This document shows positions 17,243 to 26,019 of a stretch of DNA of 64,000 nucleotides, in pieces. The notes under the pieces are model-generated. The model did no database searches, was not told the DNA's origin, and saw nothing but the letters and a program-made list of their open reading frames with translations. Position numbers and translations under genes: made by a program. How positions within the stretch are numbered: the stretch's first letter is position 1; each line of letters opens with the position of its first letter. The stretch is from Spirochaeta thermophila DSM 6578. GTDB lineage: Bacteria > Spirochaetota > Spirochaetia > Winmispirales > Winmispiraceae. The stretch lies in contig NC_017583.1 in the NCBI RefSeq assembly GCF_000184345.1, positions 558,001 to 622,000 of the forward strand, in the 5' to 3' direction.

Positions 17243-18145
17243 ATGCTCGGCGGCATTGAGGCCGGGGGGACGAAGTGGGTGTGTGCGCTGGGACCTTCGC
17301 CCGATCGGATTGCTGAGGAGGCGAGGTTTCCCACCACCACGCCGAAGGAGACGATCGCCCGCGCCCTCTCGTTCTTCAGGGAGATGGAGGCCCGGCACGG
17401 CCGGCTTGCGGCCCTGGGTATAGGGAGCTTCGGACCGGTGGACGTGAGGGAGGATTCCCCCACGTGGGGATACATCACCACCACGCCCAAGCCAGGCTGG
17501 CGGGATACACGGGTGGCGGGGGTCTTCCAGGAGGAGTTGGGAGTGCCGGTGGGGTTTGACACCGATGTGAATGCCGCAGCCCTGGGCGAACTCTCCTATG
17601 GAGCAGCTCGGGGGCTGTCCAGTGTGGTCTACATCACTGTGGGGACAGGGATCGGCGCAGGGGTAGTGGTGGACGGCAGGCCGGTACACGGCCTGGTCCA
17701 TCCCGAGGCGGGCCACATCCTCGTGCGCCGCCACCCAGATGATACGTACGGAGGGCGGTGTCCGTTCCACCGCGACTGTCTCGAGGGGATGGCCTCCGGT
17801 CCTGCCCTCGCCGAGCGGTGGAGTATGCGGGGGGAGGATCTACCACAGGATCATCAGGCCTGGCGCATGGAGGCCTTCTACCTGGCGCAGGGGGTGATGA
17901 ACCTGGTCCTCGCGGTCTCTCCCGAGCGGGTCATCCTCGGGGGCGGGGTGATGCAGCAGGGGCATCTCTTCCCTCTGGTTCGCTCCGAGCTCCTGCGTCT
18001 CCTGGCCGGGTACGTGGGGCATCCTGCGATCACCGAGCAGGTGGACGACTACGTGGTTCCGCCCGGCCTGGGACAGCGGGCGGGCATCGTCGGGGCGCTC
18101 GTGCTGGCAGCACGGGCAGGAGACCGGGGGGCCCACACGCGGTGA
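17243..18145 (+). CDS. ROK-family sugar kinase, probable fructokinase
   Basis: Cytosolic ATP-dependent hexose kinase. The N-terminal phosphate-binding loop is GIEAGGTKWVCA; the sugar site and zinc region is PEAGHILVRRHPDDTYGG, CPFHRDCLEGMASGPALAERW, a pattern typical of the fructokinase (ScrK/GmuE-like) branch of ROK proteins. Length 300 is normal. AAGGAGG precedes the ATG. It sits between aminopeptidase P and yjbQ on the same strand and may feed sugar released by the neighbouring importer and GH94 enzyme into glycolysis; exact substrate is not provable from sequence. Confidence 0.88.
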   Translation: MLGGIEAGGTKWVCALGPSPDRIAEEARFPTTTPKETIARALSFFREMEARHGRLAALGIGSFGPVDVREDSPTWGYITTTPKPGWRDTRVAGVFQEELGVPVGFDTDVNAAALGELSYGAARGLSSVVYITVGTGIGAGVVVDGRPVHGLVHPEAGHILVRRHPDDTYGGRCPFHRDCLEGMASGPALAERWSMRGEDLPQDHQAWRMEAFYLAQGVMNLVLAVSPERVILGGGVMQQGHLFPLVRSELLRLLAGYVGHPAITEQVDDYVVPPGLGQRAGIVGALVLAARAGDRGAHTR

Positions 18146-18166
18146 GATAGTGACGGGAGGAATGGT

Positions 18167-18616
18167 ATGGCAGAGAGGGATGCACAGGGCATCCAGTCAG
18201 TGATCACGCTTTCGACGCACAGACGGGAAGAGCTCATCGATATCACCCGGGAGGTGGAGGCCGTGGTGGCACGGAGTGGGGTGCAGAGTGGGCTCTGCAA
18301 TGTGTACGTACAGGGGGCCACGGCCGGGATCATGATACAGGAGAACTGGGACGACTCGGTGCAGGAGGATGCCCTCGACCTGCTCAGGAGGCTCATCCCC
18401 CGGGGTGTGTGGCGCCACGACAGGCAGGACGGCAACGGCGATGCGCACCTCAAGTCGGGCCTGGTGGGTCCTTCGGAGACTATCCCCATAATTGGGGGAA
18501 AGCTCGGTCTTTCCACCTGGCAGAACATCTTTCTCTGCGAGTTCGACGGGCCGCGGGCCGAGCGGCGGGTGGTCGTGACCGTGCTTCCTCTGGGGGATGG
18601 GCATGGCAGCCGATGA
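18167..18616 (+). CDS. yjbQ: YjbQ/UPF0047 family protein
   Basis: A 149-residue member of the widespread YjbQ family, for which a weak thiamine-phosphate-synthase-like side activity is reported but the main role is unknown. Family blocks seen: VVARSGVQSGLCNVYVQGAT, ENWDDSVQEDALDLLRRL, GNGDAHLKSGLVG and SETIPIIGGKLGLSTWQNI. The 3' end overlaps the next gene by 14 bases, suggesting coupled translation. Confidence 0.93.
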   Translation: MAERDAQGIQSVITLSTHRREELIDITREVEAVVARSGVQSGLCNVYVQGATAGIMIQENWDDSVQEDALDLLRRLIPRGVWRHDRQDGNGDAHLKSGLVGPSETIPIIGGKLGLSTWQNIFLCEFDGPRAERRVVVTVLPLGDGHGSR

Positions 18617-19613
18617 GGCCCTCATCTTCCGTCCTGCCGTGGAGGTCTCGTTCGAGGAGTTCGGCATCCTCATCCCCATAGATGATGATCGCACAGCGCA
18701 GGTGCTCGCCTCTCTCGCTCATGCCGGGGTGGATACGGGGAGGCTCGTGCGTGTGGTGGAAGAGCCTCTCATCGGCCGGGAGGACCTCCTCAGGGTACAC
18801 ACGCCCTCCTACGTGGAGGACCTCTTCTCTTCCGGACTCGAGCGTCGCCTTCTCGAGGCCTACGAGCTGGTCGATGAGAGGGGAGGATACGTCCGGTATG
18901 ACCCTGCGCGTGCGAGAAGGCCCCTTTCTGAGCTCCTCGACCGGGTGCTCCTGGGCGCCTCCTGCACATACCTCGCCTGTCTCCGGGCCCTCGAGGCAGG
19001 GTATGCCTTCTCGTGTGCGGGAGGGTACCACCACGCCCATGCTTCCTTTGGCCATGGGTTTTGCGTGATCAACGACGTGGTGATCGCACTCAGACGACTG
19101 GTGGCCGAGGGCCGTATCGAGCGCGCATGGGTGGTGGACGTGGATGCACACAAGGGGGACGGTACCGCCGCCCTCACGCAGGACGATCCCTCGATCGCCA
19201 CCTTGAGCATCCACATGGCAGGTGGCTGGCCGCTCTCGCTTCCCCCGACCCTCCCCGATGGAAGCCCTCATCCCTCCCACATCCCCAGTACGGTCGATAT
19301 CCCTGTGCACGCCGGGAAAGAAGATCGCTACACCTCCCTGCTCGAAGAGGGCCTTGCCGGGCTTGCCGACCTCCTCCCGGAGCCCGACCTGGTAGTGGTG
19401 GTCTGGGGGGCCGATCCCTACGAAAAGGACACCCTTCCCTCTGCTTCGGAGCTTTCCCTCTCCCTCGACCAGATGTTCGCCCGCGACCTGCTCGTGTGGC
19501 GCTTTTTACAGGATCGCGGGGTGCCCGCCTCCTTCCTCATGGCAGGAGGATACGGCCCTCATGCCTGGGAACCTTTCTCCCGGTTCCTCAGGTGGGTCTT
19601 CCTGGAGGGCTGA
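18603..19613 (+). CDS. HDAC/AcuC-like deacetylase-family protein
   Basis: Arginase-deacetylase fold enzyme related to histone deacetylases, acetylpolyamine amidohydrolases and AcuC. The active-site layout is recognisable: His143-His144 in GGYHHAHASFGHGF, Asp179/Asp181/His183 in VDVDAHKGDG, an Asp in WGADPYEKD and the late MAGGYG. The late Asp segment departs from the usual GFDxHxxDP pattern, so substrate specificity is uncertain. ATG 18603 or 18597 may start the protein, both inside yjbQ. It ends the 15396-19613 gene run. Confidence 0.85.
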   Translation: MAADEALIFRPAVEVSFEEFGILIPIDDDRTAQVLASLAHAGVDTGRLVRVVEEPLIGREDLLRVHTPSYVEDLFSSGLERRLLEAYELVDERGGYVRYDPARARRPLSELLDRVLLGASCTYLACLRALEAGYAFSCAGGYHHAHASFGHGFCVINDVVIALRRLVAEGRIERAWVVDVDAHKGDGTAALTQDDPSIATLSIHMAGGWPLSLPPTLPDGSPHPSHIPSTVDIPVHAGKEDRYTSLLEEGLAGLADLLPEPDLVVVVWGADPYEKDTLPSASELSLSLDQMFARDLLVWRFLQDRGVPASFLMAGGYGPHAWEPFSRFLRWVFLEG

Positions 19614-19712
19614 TCCGGCCTCCTCGTAAACCATAGAGTATCACAACTGTTGCTCAATATCATTCATTTAAAACAACAGCCGTCATGATAGAACATCCTG
19701 TCCACAAAAAAC

Positions 19713-19741
19713 TTGACAGGATGGAAAACCTGCCCTATAAT
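19713..19741 (+). promoter_or_regulatory. Consensus promoter of the sugar ABC operon
   Basis: TTGACA (19713-19718), 17 bases, TATAAT (19736-19741): a perfect sigma70-type match. It leaves a leader of about 130 bases before the binding-protein gene. The 266-base gap from 19614 otherwise contains AT-rich ATATAT/TGATAT runs around 19761-19782 and the hairpin at 19830-19848. Confidence 0.85.
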
Positions 19742-19829
19742 TTCGTTAATTCTGAAAAATATGATATATATTGATATATTTGTTGGTATGGGCATACATG
19801 GTGGAGGGCGAATCAATGGTGCGACACGG

Positions 19830-19848
19830 CCACACTGTACGAGTGTGG
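19830..19848 (+). promoter_or_regulatory. Leader hairpin of the sugar ABC operon
   Basis: CCACACT-GTACG-AGTGTGG, a perfect 7-bp stem with a 5-base loop between the promoter and the binding-protein gene. It is followed by TTCTTAAAAA rather than a U-tract, so an operator or a 5'-mRNA stabilising hairpin is likelier than a terminator. Confidence 0.55.
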
Positions 19849-19879
19849 TTCTTAAAAACATTTTTCGAGGAGGTAGGGT

Positions 19880-21157
19880 ATGAACTCCCTCAGAACAGTC
19901 CTGGCGGCATGCGTGGTGTTCATCGTCTCGATGGGACTCGCCGCCCAGGGACAGAAGCCGGCCGAAGGCGGAGCGGCGGCTGGTGGTAAGACGCAGATCG
20001 TATTCATGACGCCGCTTTCCGGAGCGGACGGCTCGTACATGGACAAGATCATCCAGGCGTTCAACGAACAGAACCCGGATGTGGAAGTGACACACCTGGT
20101 GGTGGGCGCCTCTTCCGAATACAAGCAGAAGCTGTCCACCAGCATCGCCACCAAGACCGCTCCCGAGGTCCTCTTCATCAGGAAATTCGATATGCCTCTC
20201 TATCTTGATTACTTCACGGGCTTCACCAGGGAGGAACTCGAGGCGGCGGGGATAGATCCCGACGACATCTATCCGAATCTCCTCTCCGGACTCGAACGCG
20301 ACGGGAAGATCGTCGGTATACCCCTGGATGTGTGGATCTTCTACATGGCCTACAATAAGGAAAATTTCAGGAAGGCAGGCCTGGATCCGGAGAAGCCCCC
20401 CTACACCAGGGAGGAGTTCGTGAAGGCGCTTGAGGCCCTGCGTAAGGTCACCCCAGAGGGCGTGACTCCGTACTATGAGAACTTCAACTGGGCGTGGATA
20501 TGGTGCCATCTCCTCTGGCAGTTCGGGGGAGAGCTGCTCACCCCGGATTTCAAGGCCCCCGCGTTCCAGAAGGCCGGGGCCGAGGTGCTCCACTTCCTCC
20601 TCGACCTCCAGGCGAAAGGGCTCATCCCCTCGGGGACCATCGATCCCGGTCCGGCCTTCGAGTCCGGTGAGTCTTCGGTTCTCATCACCGGCATCTGGAC
20701 CATCAATCCCTGGAAGGACCTTCTGGGAGAGAACTTCGGCTATGCAGTTGCTCCCCAGCTCGGGAACACGAAGGCCGTGTTCGGAGGGTCCCATGTCATC
20801 GCCCTCGTCGACGTGATGCTCCAGGATCCCAAGAAGAAAGATGCCGCCATGCGATGGGTGAAATTCCTCTGGGATCATGCCCTCGACTGGTATGCAGCCG
20901 GTCAGACACCGGCGAGGATCTCCATCGCCGAAGGAAAGGAACTCAAGGAGCGTCTCCCCCACATCTGGACCGTGGCGCAGCAGGTGAAATACGTGAGGAC
21001 TTTCCAGATGTTCCCCTATGTGTCCGAGATGCTCGACGACATCGCCATGTATCTGGAGGCCGCGCTCTTCACCAAGGAGCTCACGCCTGAAGAGGCCATG
21101 GCCGAGGCGGCCGAGGCCGCGCAGACCCGTATAGACGACTACTGGGCAACCAAGTGA
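19880..21157 (+). CDS. Sugar ABC transporter substrate-binding protein
   Basis: Family 1 extracellular solute-binding protein, 425 residues. A signal peptide is clear (MNSLRTVLAACVVFIVSMGLAAQ); no lipobox cysteine is seen, so the mature protein is likely periplasmic. The fold is indicated by IIQAFNEQNPDVEV, a hinge segment VGIPLDVWIFYMAYNKENF, and the aromatic-rich PYYENFNWAWIWCHLLWQFGGELLT. GGAGG precedes the ATG. It leads an operon with two permeases. Tryptophan-rich binding segments and nearby GH94/ROK genes suggest an oligosaccharide ligand, but that is inference. Confidence 0.93.
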   Translation: MNSLRTVLAACVVFIVSMGLAAQGQKPAEGGAAAGGKTQIVFMTPLSGADGSYMDKIIQAFNEQNPDVEVTHLVVGASSEYKQKLSTSIATKTAPEVLFIRKFDMPLYLDYFTGFTREELEAAGIDPDDIYPNLLSGLERDGKIVGIPLDVWIFYMAYNKENFRKAGLDPEKPPYTREEFVKALEALRKVTPEGVTPYYENFNWAWIWCHLLWQFGGELLTPDFKAPAFQKAGAEVLHFLLDLQAKGLIPSGTIDPGPAFESGESSVLITGIWTINPWKDLLGENFGYAVAPQLGNTKAVFGGSHVIALVDVMLQDPKKKDAAMRWVKFLWDHALDWYAAGQTPARISIAEGKELKERLPHIWTVAQQVKYVRTFQMFPYVSEMLDDIAMYLEAALFTKELTPEEAMAEAAEAAQTRIDDYWATK

Positions 21158-21220
21158 TCCCGGCAGGTGCTGCAGGGGGGCTCTCCCCCCTGCTTTTCAA
21201 AACCGTAGGCGAGGTGTTTC

Positions 21221-22126
21221 ATGACCACAAAGACGCGATACGCACTGCAACGGGAGTTGAGCGCGTGGGGGTTCATGCTTCCTCATCTCGTGCTGTTTCT
21301 GGTCTTCATGCTGGTTCCTCTGGTGATCAATGCAGGGATAAGCTTCTACAACTGGAGCCTTCTCGGAAAGAAAGCCTATATCGGCCTGGGGAACTTCGAG
21401 AGGATCATAAAGGACGACAAGTTCTGGCTCGCGGTGAAGAACACGGTGGTATTCGCCCTGATAAGCGTTCCCTTGGTGATGATCGTGGGGCTCCTGTTCG
21501 CCAGCCTCCTCAATCAACGGATATACGGAAAACTCTGGATCCTGGTGGCCCTCGTCTCGCCCACCTTTTTCGGGTCCGTGGGGATACTCACGACCTGGAG
21601 GTGGATATTCGCCTCACATTCCGGGGGGCTCGCGAACTACTACTTGCAGAAGCTTGGACTCATCGACAGACCCCTCTCCTGGTTCGAGGACCCGGTGAGG
21701 GCGTGGGCGATCATCATCTTCGTGACCGTCTGGTGGATAGTGGGATTCAGCGTCCTCCTCTACCTGGGTGCCCTCCGCAGGATACCGAAGGAACAGTACG
21801 AGGCGGCCGAGCTCGACGGGGCAGGGCCGCTCCTCAGGTTCTTTCATGTCACACTCCCCTGGATGAGAAACGTGCTCTTTTTCGACGTGGTGAGACAGGT
21901 GCTCCTCGCCTTCGGCCTCTTCGATCAGGTGTACTTCTTCACCGGTGGAGGACCTGCAGGGTCCACCAGGACGATGGTCTACTACCTCTACTCCACGGCG
22001 ATCAATGTGCAGGCCCTGGGACGGGCGGCCGCCATATCGTGGTATATCTTCGCGGTGGTATTGGCGTTCGCACTGATCCATCTCTACATTCTCACGAGAT
22101 CCATAAAGAGTGCGGAGGAGGGATGA
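21221..22126 (+). CDS. Sugar ABC transporter permease (MalF/UgpA type)
   Basis: Inner-membrane subunit of 301 residues with about six hydrophobic helices (first at residues 13-35, FMLPHLVLFLVFMLVPLVI). The cytoplasmic EAA loop that contacts the ATPase is EQYEAAELDGAGPLLRFFHV. It follows the binding protein by 63 bases and its stop overlaps the start of the second permease (ATGA). No ATPase gene is present in the operon, so a shared MsmX/MalK-type ATPase encoded elsewhere is presumably used. Confidence 0.93.
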   Translation: MTTKTRYALQRELSAWGFMLPHLVLFLVFMLVPLVINAGISFYNWSLLGKKAYIGLGNFERIIKDDKFWLAVKNTVVFALISVPLVMIVGLLFASLLNQRIYGKLWILVALVSPTFFGSVGILTTWRWIFASHSGGLANYYLQKLGLIDRPLSWFEDPVRAWAIIIFVTVWWIVGFSVLLYLGALRRIPKEQYEAAELDGAGPLLRFFHVTLPWMRNVLFFDVVRQVLLAFGLFDQVYFFTGGGPAGSTRTMVYYLYSTAINVQALGRAAAISWYIFAVVLAFALIHLYILTRSIKSAEEG

Positions 22127-23043
22127 TGAGATACGAGATACGATCTGTGGAGGGGGTGCAGGAGTCGGGGCGTCTACCTGTGAAGAGCTACAGAAGAGGT
22201 CTCAAGAAGAAGGGGTGGATATGGCTCAAGTCCATACTGGTATGGATCTTTTGTCTCGTGTGGTTCTCTCCGGTGATATGGATGTTCGTGACCTCGGTGA
22301 AGGATTCCCTGGCGGCTGTGGCCGAGAAGGCCCCGACCTGGATTCCGGAGCAGGCCACCCTGAACAACTACCGGATGCTCTTCGCTCCCGCGAGTGGCAT
22401 CAGTGTGCTCGAGGGGATAAGGAACTCCATCGTCGTGGCGGTGCTCTCCATCGTGGCGACCCTGGTGATCTCCGTACCTGCGGCGTATGCGCTCTCCCGC
22501 CTCGAGTTCCGGGGGAAGAAGACGATCTTCTGGGCCTATGTGGCGGTTCTGGCCTTTCCCGGTATTCTCTTCCTGGTGCCCCACTACTTCATGGTGCACA
22601 TCCTGGGTATGATGGACTCCTTCTCGGCGCTGATAGTCCCGGGTCTCGGAGGTACCTTCGGGGTCTTCATGCTCCGCCAGTACATGCTGGGGCTTTCCAG
22701 GGACCTGGAGGATGCGGCATGGATCGATGGGTGTTCCAGGCTCAGGTTCATGGTCTATGTGGTGGTCCCCTTCGTCCGGCCTGCGCTCCTCGTGCTCTCC
22801 TTGATGACCTTCATCGGTTCATGGAACAGCTTCCTGTGGCCCCTCCTGGTCCTCAATTCCCCGGAGAAGCTCACCCTTCCCATCGCCTTGATACGGTTCG
22901 CGGCGGGATGGGGTGACCCCTACCGGGGCATAGGGGTGCTCATGGCCGGTGCCTTCGTGGCTACCCTGCCCACGATCGTCCTGTTCGTCGCATTCTACCG
23001 CTATCTCATGGAAGGGATAAGCATGGGGTCGGTGGGAAAGTGA
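22123..23043 (+). CDS. Sugar ABC transporter permease (MalG/UgpE type)
   Basis: Second inner-membrane subunit, 306 residues. After a 25-residue basic N-terminus come six hydrophobic helices, with the EAA loop LEDAAWIDGCSRLRFMVYVV. It starts at ATG 22123, overlapping the previous stop by four bases (a second in-frame ATG follows immediately). The frame is open much farther upstream, but that stretch lies inside the first permease. A terminator follows at 23053. Confidence 0.93.
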   Translation: MMRYEIRSVEGVQESGRLPVKSYRRGLKKKGWIWLKSILVWIFCLVWFSPVIWMFVTSVKDSLAAVAEKAPTWIPEQATLNNYRMLFAPASGISVLEGIRNSIVVAVLSIVATLVISVPAAYALSRLEFRGKKTIFWAYVAVLAFPGILFLVPHYFMVHILGMMDSFSALIVPGLGGTFGVFMLRQYMLGLSRDLEDAAWIDGCSRLRFMVYVVVPFVRPALLVLSLMTFIGSWNSFLWPLLVLNSPEKLTLPIALIRFAAGWGDPYRGIGVLMAGAFVATLPTIVLFVAFYRYLMEGISMGSVGK

Positions 23044-23052
23044 AGAGAGCCG

Positions 23053-23082
23053 CCCTCATCCTGTCCGAAGGTGGGATGAGGG
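23053..23082 (+). terminator. Terminator of the sugar ABC operon
   Basis: Perfect 9-bp stem CCCTCATCC (23053-23061) / GGATGAGGG (23074-23082), starting 10 bases after the stop codon. The following sequence is only modestly T-rich (CATATCGTGATTTCATTT). Confidence 0.65.
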
Positions 23083-23112
23083 CATATCGTGATTTCATTT
23101 GGTAAAAAAATA

Positions 23113-23141
23113 TTGACATTTTGTTATTCATTTGTTAGAGT
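23113..23141 (+). promoter_or_regulatory. Promoter of the hydrogenase maturation operon
   Basis: TTGACA (23113-23118), 17 bases, TAGAGT (23136-23141). It leaves a leader of about 85 bases in which GAGAAG (23162-23167) and CTTCTC (23192-23197) can pair around a GC-rich centre. Confidence 0.75.
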
Positions 23142-23234
23142 CGTGTATACCTGTTCTCTGGGAGAAGGCCCCGGCCGGTACGGTGCGGCGTCTTCTCGAG
23201 GAGTCTGTGAGGTACTGATCCAGAGGGGTTCCTG

Positions 23235-23486
23235 ATGGAGAGGCGTCTCGGTGTCGTGTCCTTGCTCATCCACGATCGCTCCCACATCCAACGGGTGAAC
23301 ACCCTCCTCTCGGAGTACGCCTCCCTCATTCTCGGGCGGATGGGGCTCCCGTTGCGCGAGAAGGGGGTGCACGTCATCGCCCTCATCGTGGAGGGAAGCA
23401 CCGATGAGCTGGGGGCGTTCACCGGAAAGCTCGGGAGGATTCCAGGTCTCAAGGTGAAGTCCCACCTCACAGACTTCCGGGAATAG
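23235..23486 (+). CDS. TM1266-type iron-only hydrogenase system regulator
   Basis: An 83-residue ACT/NikR-C-like protein of the family named after Thermotoga TM1266, which is commonly encoded with [FeFe]-hydrogenase maturation genes and is presumed regulatory. Visible family pattern: GVVSLLIHDRSH, VNTLLSEYASLILGRMGLP, VHVIALIVEGSTDELGAFTGKLGRIPGLKVKS. It has no recognisable DNA-binding domain. It is the first gene after the 23113 promoter and precedes hydG by 19 bases. Confidence 0.88.
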   Translation: MERRLGVVSLLIHDRSHIQRVNTLLSEYASLILGRMGLPLREKGVHVIALIVEGSTDELGAFTGKLGRIPGLKVKSHLTDFRE

Positions 23487-23505
23487 GAGCGTCCCGGAGG
23501 TGCGT

Positions 23506-24918
23506 ATGAACCCGGTTAAATCCCCATCCCTGGTGGAAAAGGTCTTTATAGACAGGGACAAGCTCTACTCCATGCTTCAGGAAAAGCCGCCCACCAGATC
23601 GCGGCTCCAGGAGATCCTCAACAAGGCCTTGCTCCTCAAAGGGCTCTCACAGAGGGAGGCGGCGGAGCTCCTCCTGGTGGAGGACCACGAGGGCATACGG
23701 ATGATGATGGAGGCCGCCCGTATCGTGAAACAGGAGATCTACGGCAGGAGGCTCGTGCTCTTCGCCCCGCTCTACATCGCCAATGCGTGCGACAACAACT
23801 GCGTCTACTGCGGGTTCAGGAAGGCCAACACGCGCCTCAAACGGGTGGTGCTCTCCATTCCCGAGGTGGAACACGAGGTGACTGCGCTCCTCAGACAGGG
23901 CCATAAGCGCCTCCTCATGCTCACCGGTGAGTCCGAGGAGAGCCCGCTCGACTACTTCATCGAGGGTCTCAGGGCCGCCTACCGGGTGAGGGTGGGGGCA
24001 CACAACATCCGTCGCATCAACGTGGAGATCGCGCCGCTCGACGTGGAAGGGTTCAGGCGCCTCAAGGCCGAGCACATCGGGACCTACACCTGTTTCCAGG
24101 AGACTTACGATCCTGTCCTCTACCGGAAGTACCACCCTTCGGGACCAAAGTCAGACTACGAGTGGCGGCTCCTGGTGATGGACAGGGCCATGGAGGCGGG
24201 GATCGACGACGTGGGGATAGGCGCGCTCTTCGGCCTCGCCGACTACCGCTTCGAGGTGCTCGCCCTGCTCGAGCACGCCCGGCACCTGGAGGAGACCTTC
24301 GGCTGTGGTCCGCACACCGTGAGCGTTCCGCGCATCGAACCAGCAGAGGGGGCCCCGCTGTCCACCAGTCCGCCCCACCCCGTGAGCGACGAGGACTTCA
24401 AGAAGCTCGTGGCGGTCATCCGGCTCTCGCTCCCCTATACGGGCATCATCCTTACCACCAGGGAGCGGGAGGAGTTGCGCAACGAACTCTTCCACTACGG
24501 GGTGAGCCAGATATCCGCCGGTTCCCGCACGAATCCGGGTGCGTACGACGACCATGATCATCCCGACTCTGGTGCCCAGTTCTCCCTGGGCGATCACCGT
24601 TCGCTGGAGGAGGTGATCTCGTGTCTCATCGATCAGGGCTACATCCCTTCGTTCTGTACGGGCTGCTACCGCAAGGGGCGTGTGGGCGTGGATTTCATGG
24701 ACCTCGCGAAGCCCGGCCTCATCAAGGCCTTCTGTCTGCCGAACGCCCTCTTTACCTTCAAGGAGTACCTGGAGGACTTCGCTTCCGAGGATGTGCGAAG
24801 GCGGGGGGACGCCCTCATAGAGCGGCTCGTGAGGGAAGAGGTCCCTGAGCATCGGAAGGAGCACACCTGGGAGGGGCTCGCGAGGGTGGCGCAGGGCGAG
24901 CGCGACGTGTACCTGTGA
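23506..24918 (+). CDS. hydG: [FeFe]-hydrogenase maturase HydG
   Basis: Radical-SAM tyrosine lyase that makes the CO and CN ligands of the hydrogenase H-cluster. The N-terminal SAM cluster motif is Cys95-x3-Cys99-x2-Cys102 (ANACDNNCVYCGF). The C-terminal auxiliary cluster ligands are Cys384 and Cys387 in FCTGCYRKGR and Cys410 in IKAFC. Length 470 matches the family. I start at ATG 23506, six bases downstream of CGGAGG; an in-frame GTG at 23500 overlaps that site. Gene order is TM1266-hydG-hydE-lyase-hydF. Confidence 0.96.
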   Translation: MNPVKSPSLVEKVFIDRDKLYSMLQEKPPTRSRLQEILNKALLLKGLSQREAAELLLVEDHEGIRMMMEAARIVKQEIYGRRLVLFAPLYIANACDNNCVYCGFRKANTRLKRVVLSIPEVEHEVTALLRQGHKRLLMLTGESEESPLDYFIEGLRAAYRVRVGAHNIRRINVEIAPLDVEGFRRLKAEHIGTYTCFQETYDPVLYRKYHPSGPKSDYEWRLLVMDRAMEAGIDDVGIGALFGLADYRFEVLALLEHARHLEETFGCGPHTVSVPRIEPAEGAPLSTSPPHPVSDEDFKKLVAVIRLSLPYTGIILTTREREELRNELFHYGVSQISAGSRTNPGAYDDHDHPDSGAQFSLGDHRSLEEVISCLIDQGYIPSFCTGCYRKGRVGVDFMDLAKPGLIKAFCLPNALFTFKEYLEDFASEDVRRRGDALIERLVREEVPEHRKEHTWEGLARVAQGERDVYL

Positions 24919-24927
24919 GGAGGGAAG

Positions 24928-26019
24928 ATGAGGAAGGTGGAGGCTCCGGCGGTTGCAGAGGCTCGGCTCTTTGCTCCTGAGGACGAGGCCCACTGTCGCC
25001 GCACGATAGAGGAGTGGTGGCGCATGCCGCTCGAGGACCTCGTGTCCAGGGCCGATCGGGTCTGCCGCACCGTGTACGGAGATGGTGTGTACCTGCGGGG
25101 ATTGCTCGAGTTTTCGAACTACTGTCGTATGGACTGCCTCTACTGCGGGATCCGCAGGAGCAACCGGAACGTCCACCGGTACCGGCTCGATGAAGAGGTG
25201 ATCCTCCAGGTGGTGAGGACGGCCTTTGCCCGCGGGTTTCGGACTTTCGTGCTCCAGAGCGGTGAGGATCCTGCCTGGCCTGCCGGGAGGCTCGCACGCC
25301 TGGTGGAGCGGATAAAAGAACAGACGCGTGGTGAGGCTGCGGTGACCCTGAGCTGCGGGCTCATGACCAGGGAGGAGTACCGACTTCTCCGTGAGGCCGG
25401 GGCCGACCGGTACCTCATGCGGTTCGAGACCGCAGACCCTGATCTCCACCTGAGGCTCAGAGGAGTGGCGCTCGAGCGGCGGATCGAGGGACTCGTGTAC
25501 CTGAGGGAACTGGGATACGAGGTGGGCTCCGGGTTTATGGTGGGGCTTCCTGGCGAGACCGACGAGACCATGGTGGAGAACCTCCTACTCTGCCGGCGTC
25601 TCGACCTCGACATGGTGGGCATAGGGCCTTTCATCCCCCATCCGGAGACCCCGCTCGCAGATGCACCCCAGATCCCGCTCGATCGCACCATCAGGGCGGT
25701 CGCCATCCTGCGCCTCCTCCTTCCAGGTGCGAACCTCCCCGGCACCACGGCGGCCGGCAGTCTCGAACCAGATGGGAGGGAGCGGATGCTCGCTTCAGGC
25801 GGGAACGTCCTCATGCCCAACATCACCCCTGTGCAGCACAAGAAGGACTACCTCCTCTATCCGGGGAAGATCTGCCTCGATGAGGATGGATTTCACTGCG
25901 TGGGGTGCCTCACCATGCGGGTGGCCACGGTGGGGAAGAGAATCGACTGGGAGAAGGGGACGTCACGTCAGTACCTCTGGAGGCAACATGGAGCAGAAGA
26001 GACGGTACACAGGGCCTGA
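24928..26019 (+). CDS. hydE: [FeFe]-hydrogenase maturase HydE
   Basis: Radical-SAM enzyme acting after HydG in assembly of the diiron subcluster. The SAM cluster is Cys66-x3-Cys70-x2-Cys73 (CRMDCLYCGIRRSN). The accessory C-terminal cluster motif known from Thermotoga HydE is also present: Cys316-x7-Cys324-x2-Cys327 (CLDEDGFHCVGC). GEDP and GSGFMVGLPGETDE are further family blocks. The 363-residue gene follows hydG by nine bases and its last 32 bases overlap the next gene. Confidence 0.96.
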   Translation: MRKVEAPAVAEARLFAPEDEAHCRRTIEEWWRMPLEDLVSRADRVCRTVYGDGVYLRGLLEFSNYCRMDCLYCGIRRSNRNVHRYRLDEEVILQVVRTAFARGFRTFVLQSGEDPAWPAGRLARLVERIKEQTRGEAAVTLSCGLMTREEYRLLREAGADRYLMRFETADPDLHLRLRGVALERRIEGLVYLRELGYEVGSGFMVGLPGETDETMVENLLLCRRLDLDMVGIGPFIPHPETPLADAPQIPLDRTIRAVAILRLLLPGANLPGTTAAGSLEPDGRERMLASGGNVLMPNITPVQHKKDYLLYPGKICLDEDGFHCVGCLTMRVATVGKRIDWEKGTSRQYLWRQHGAEETVHRA

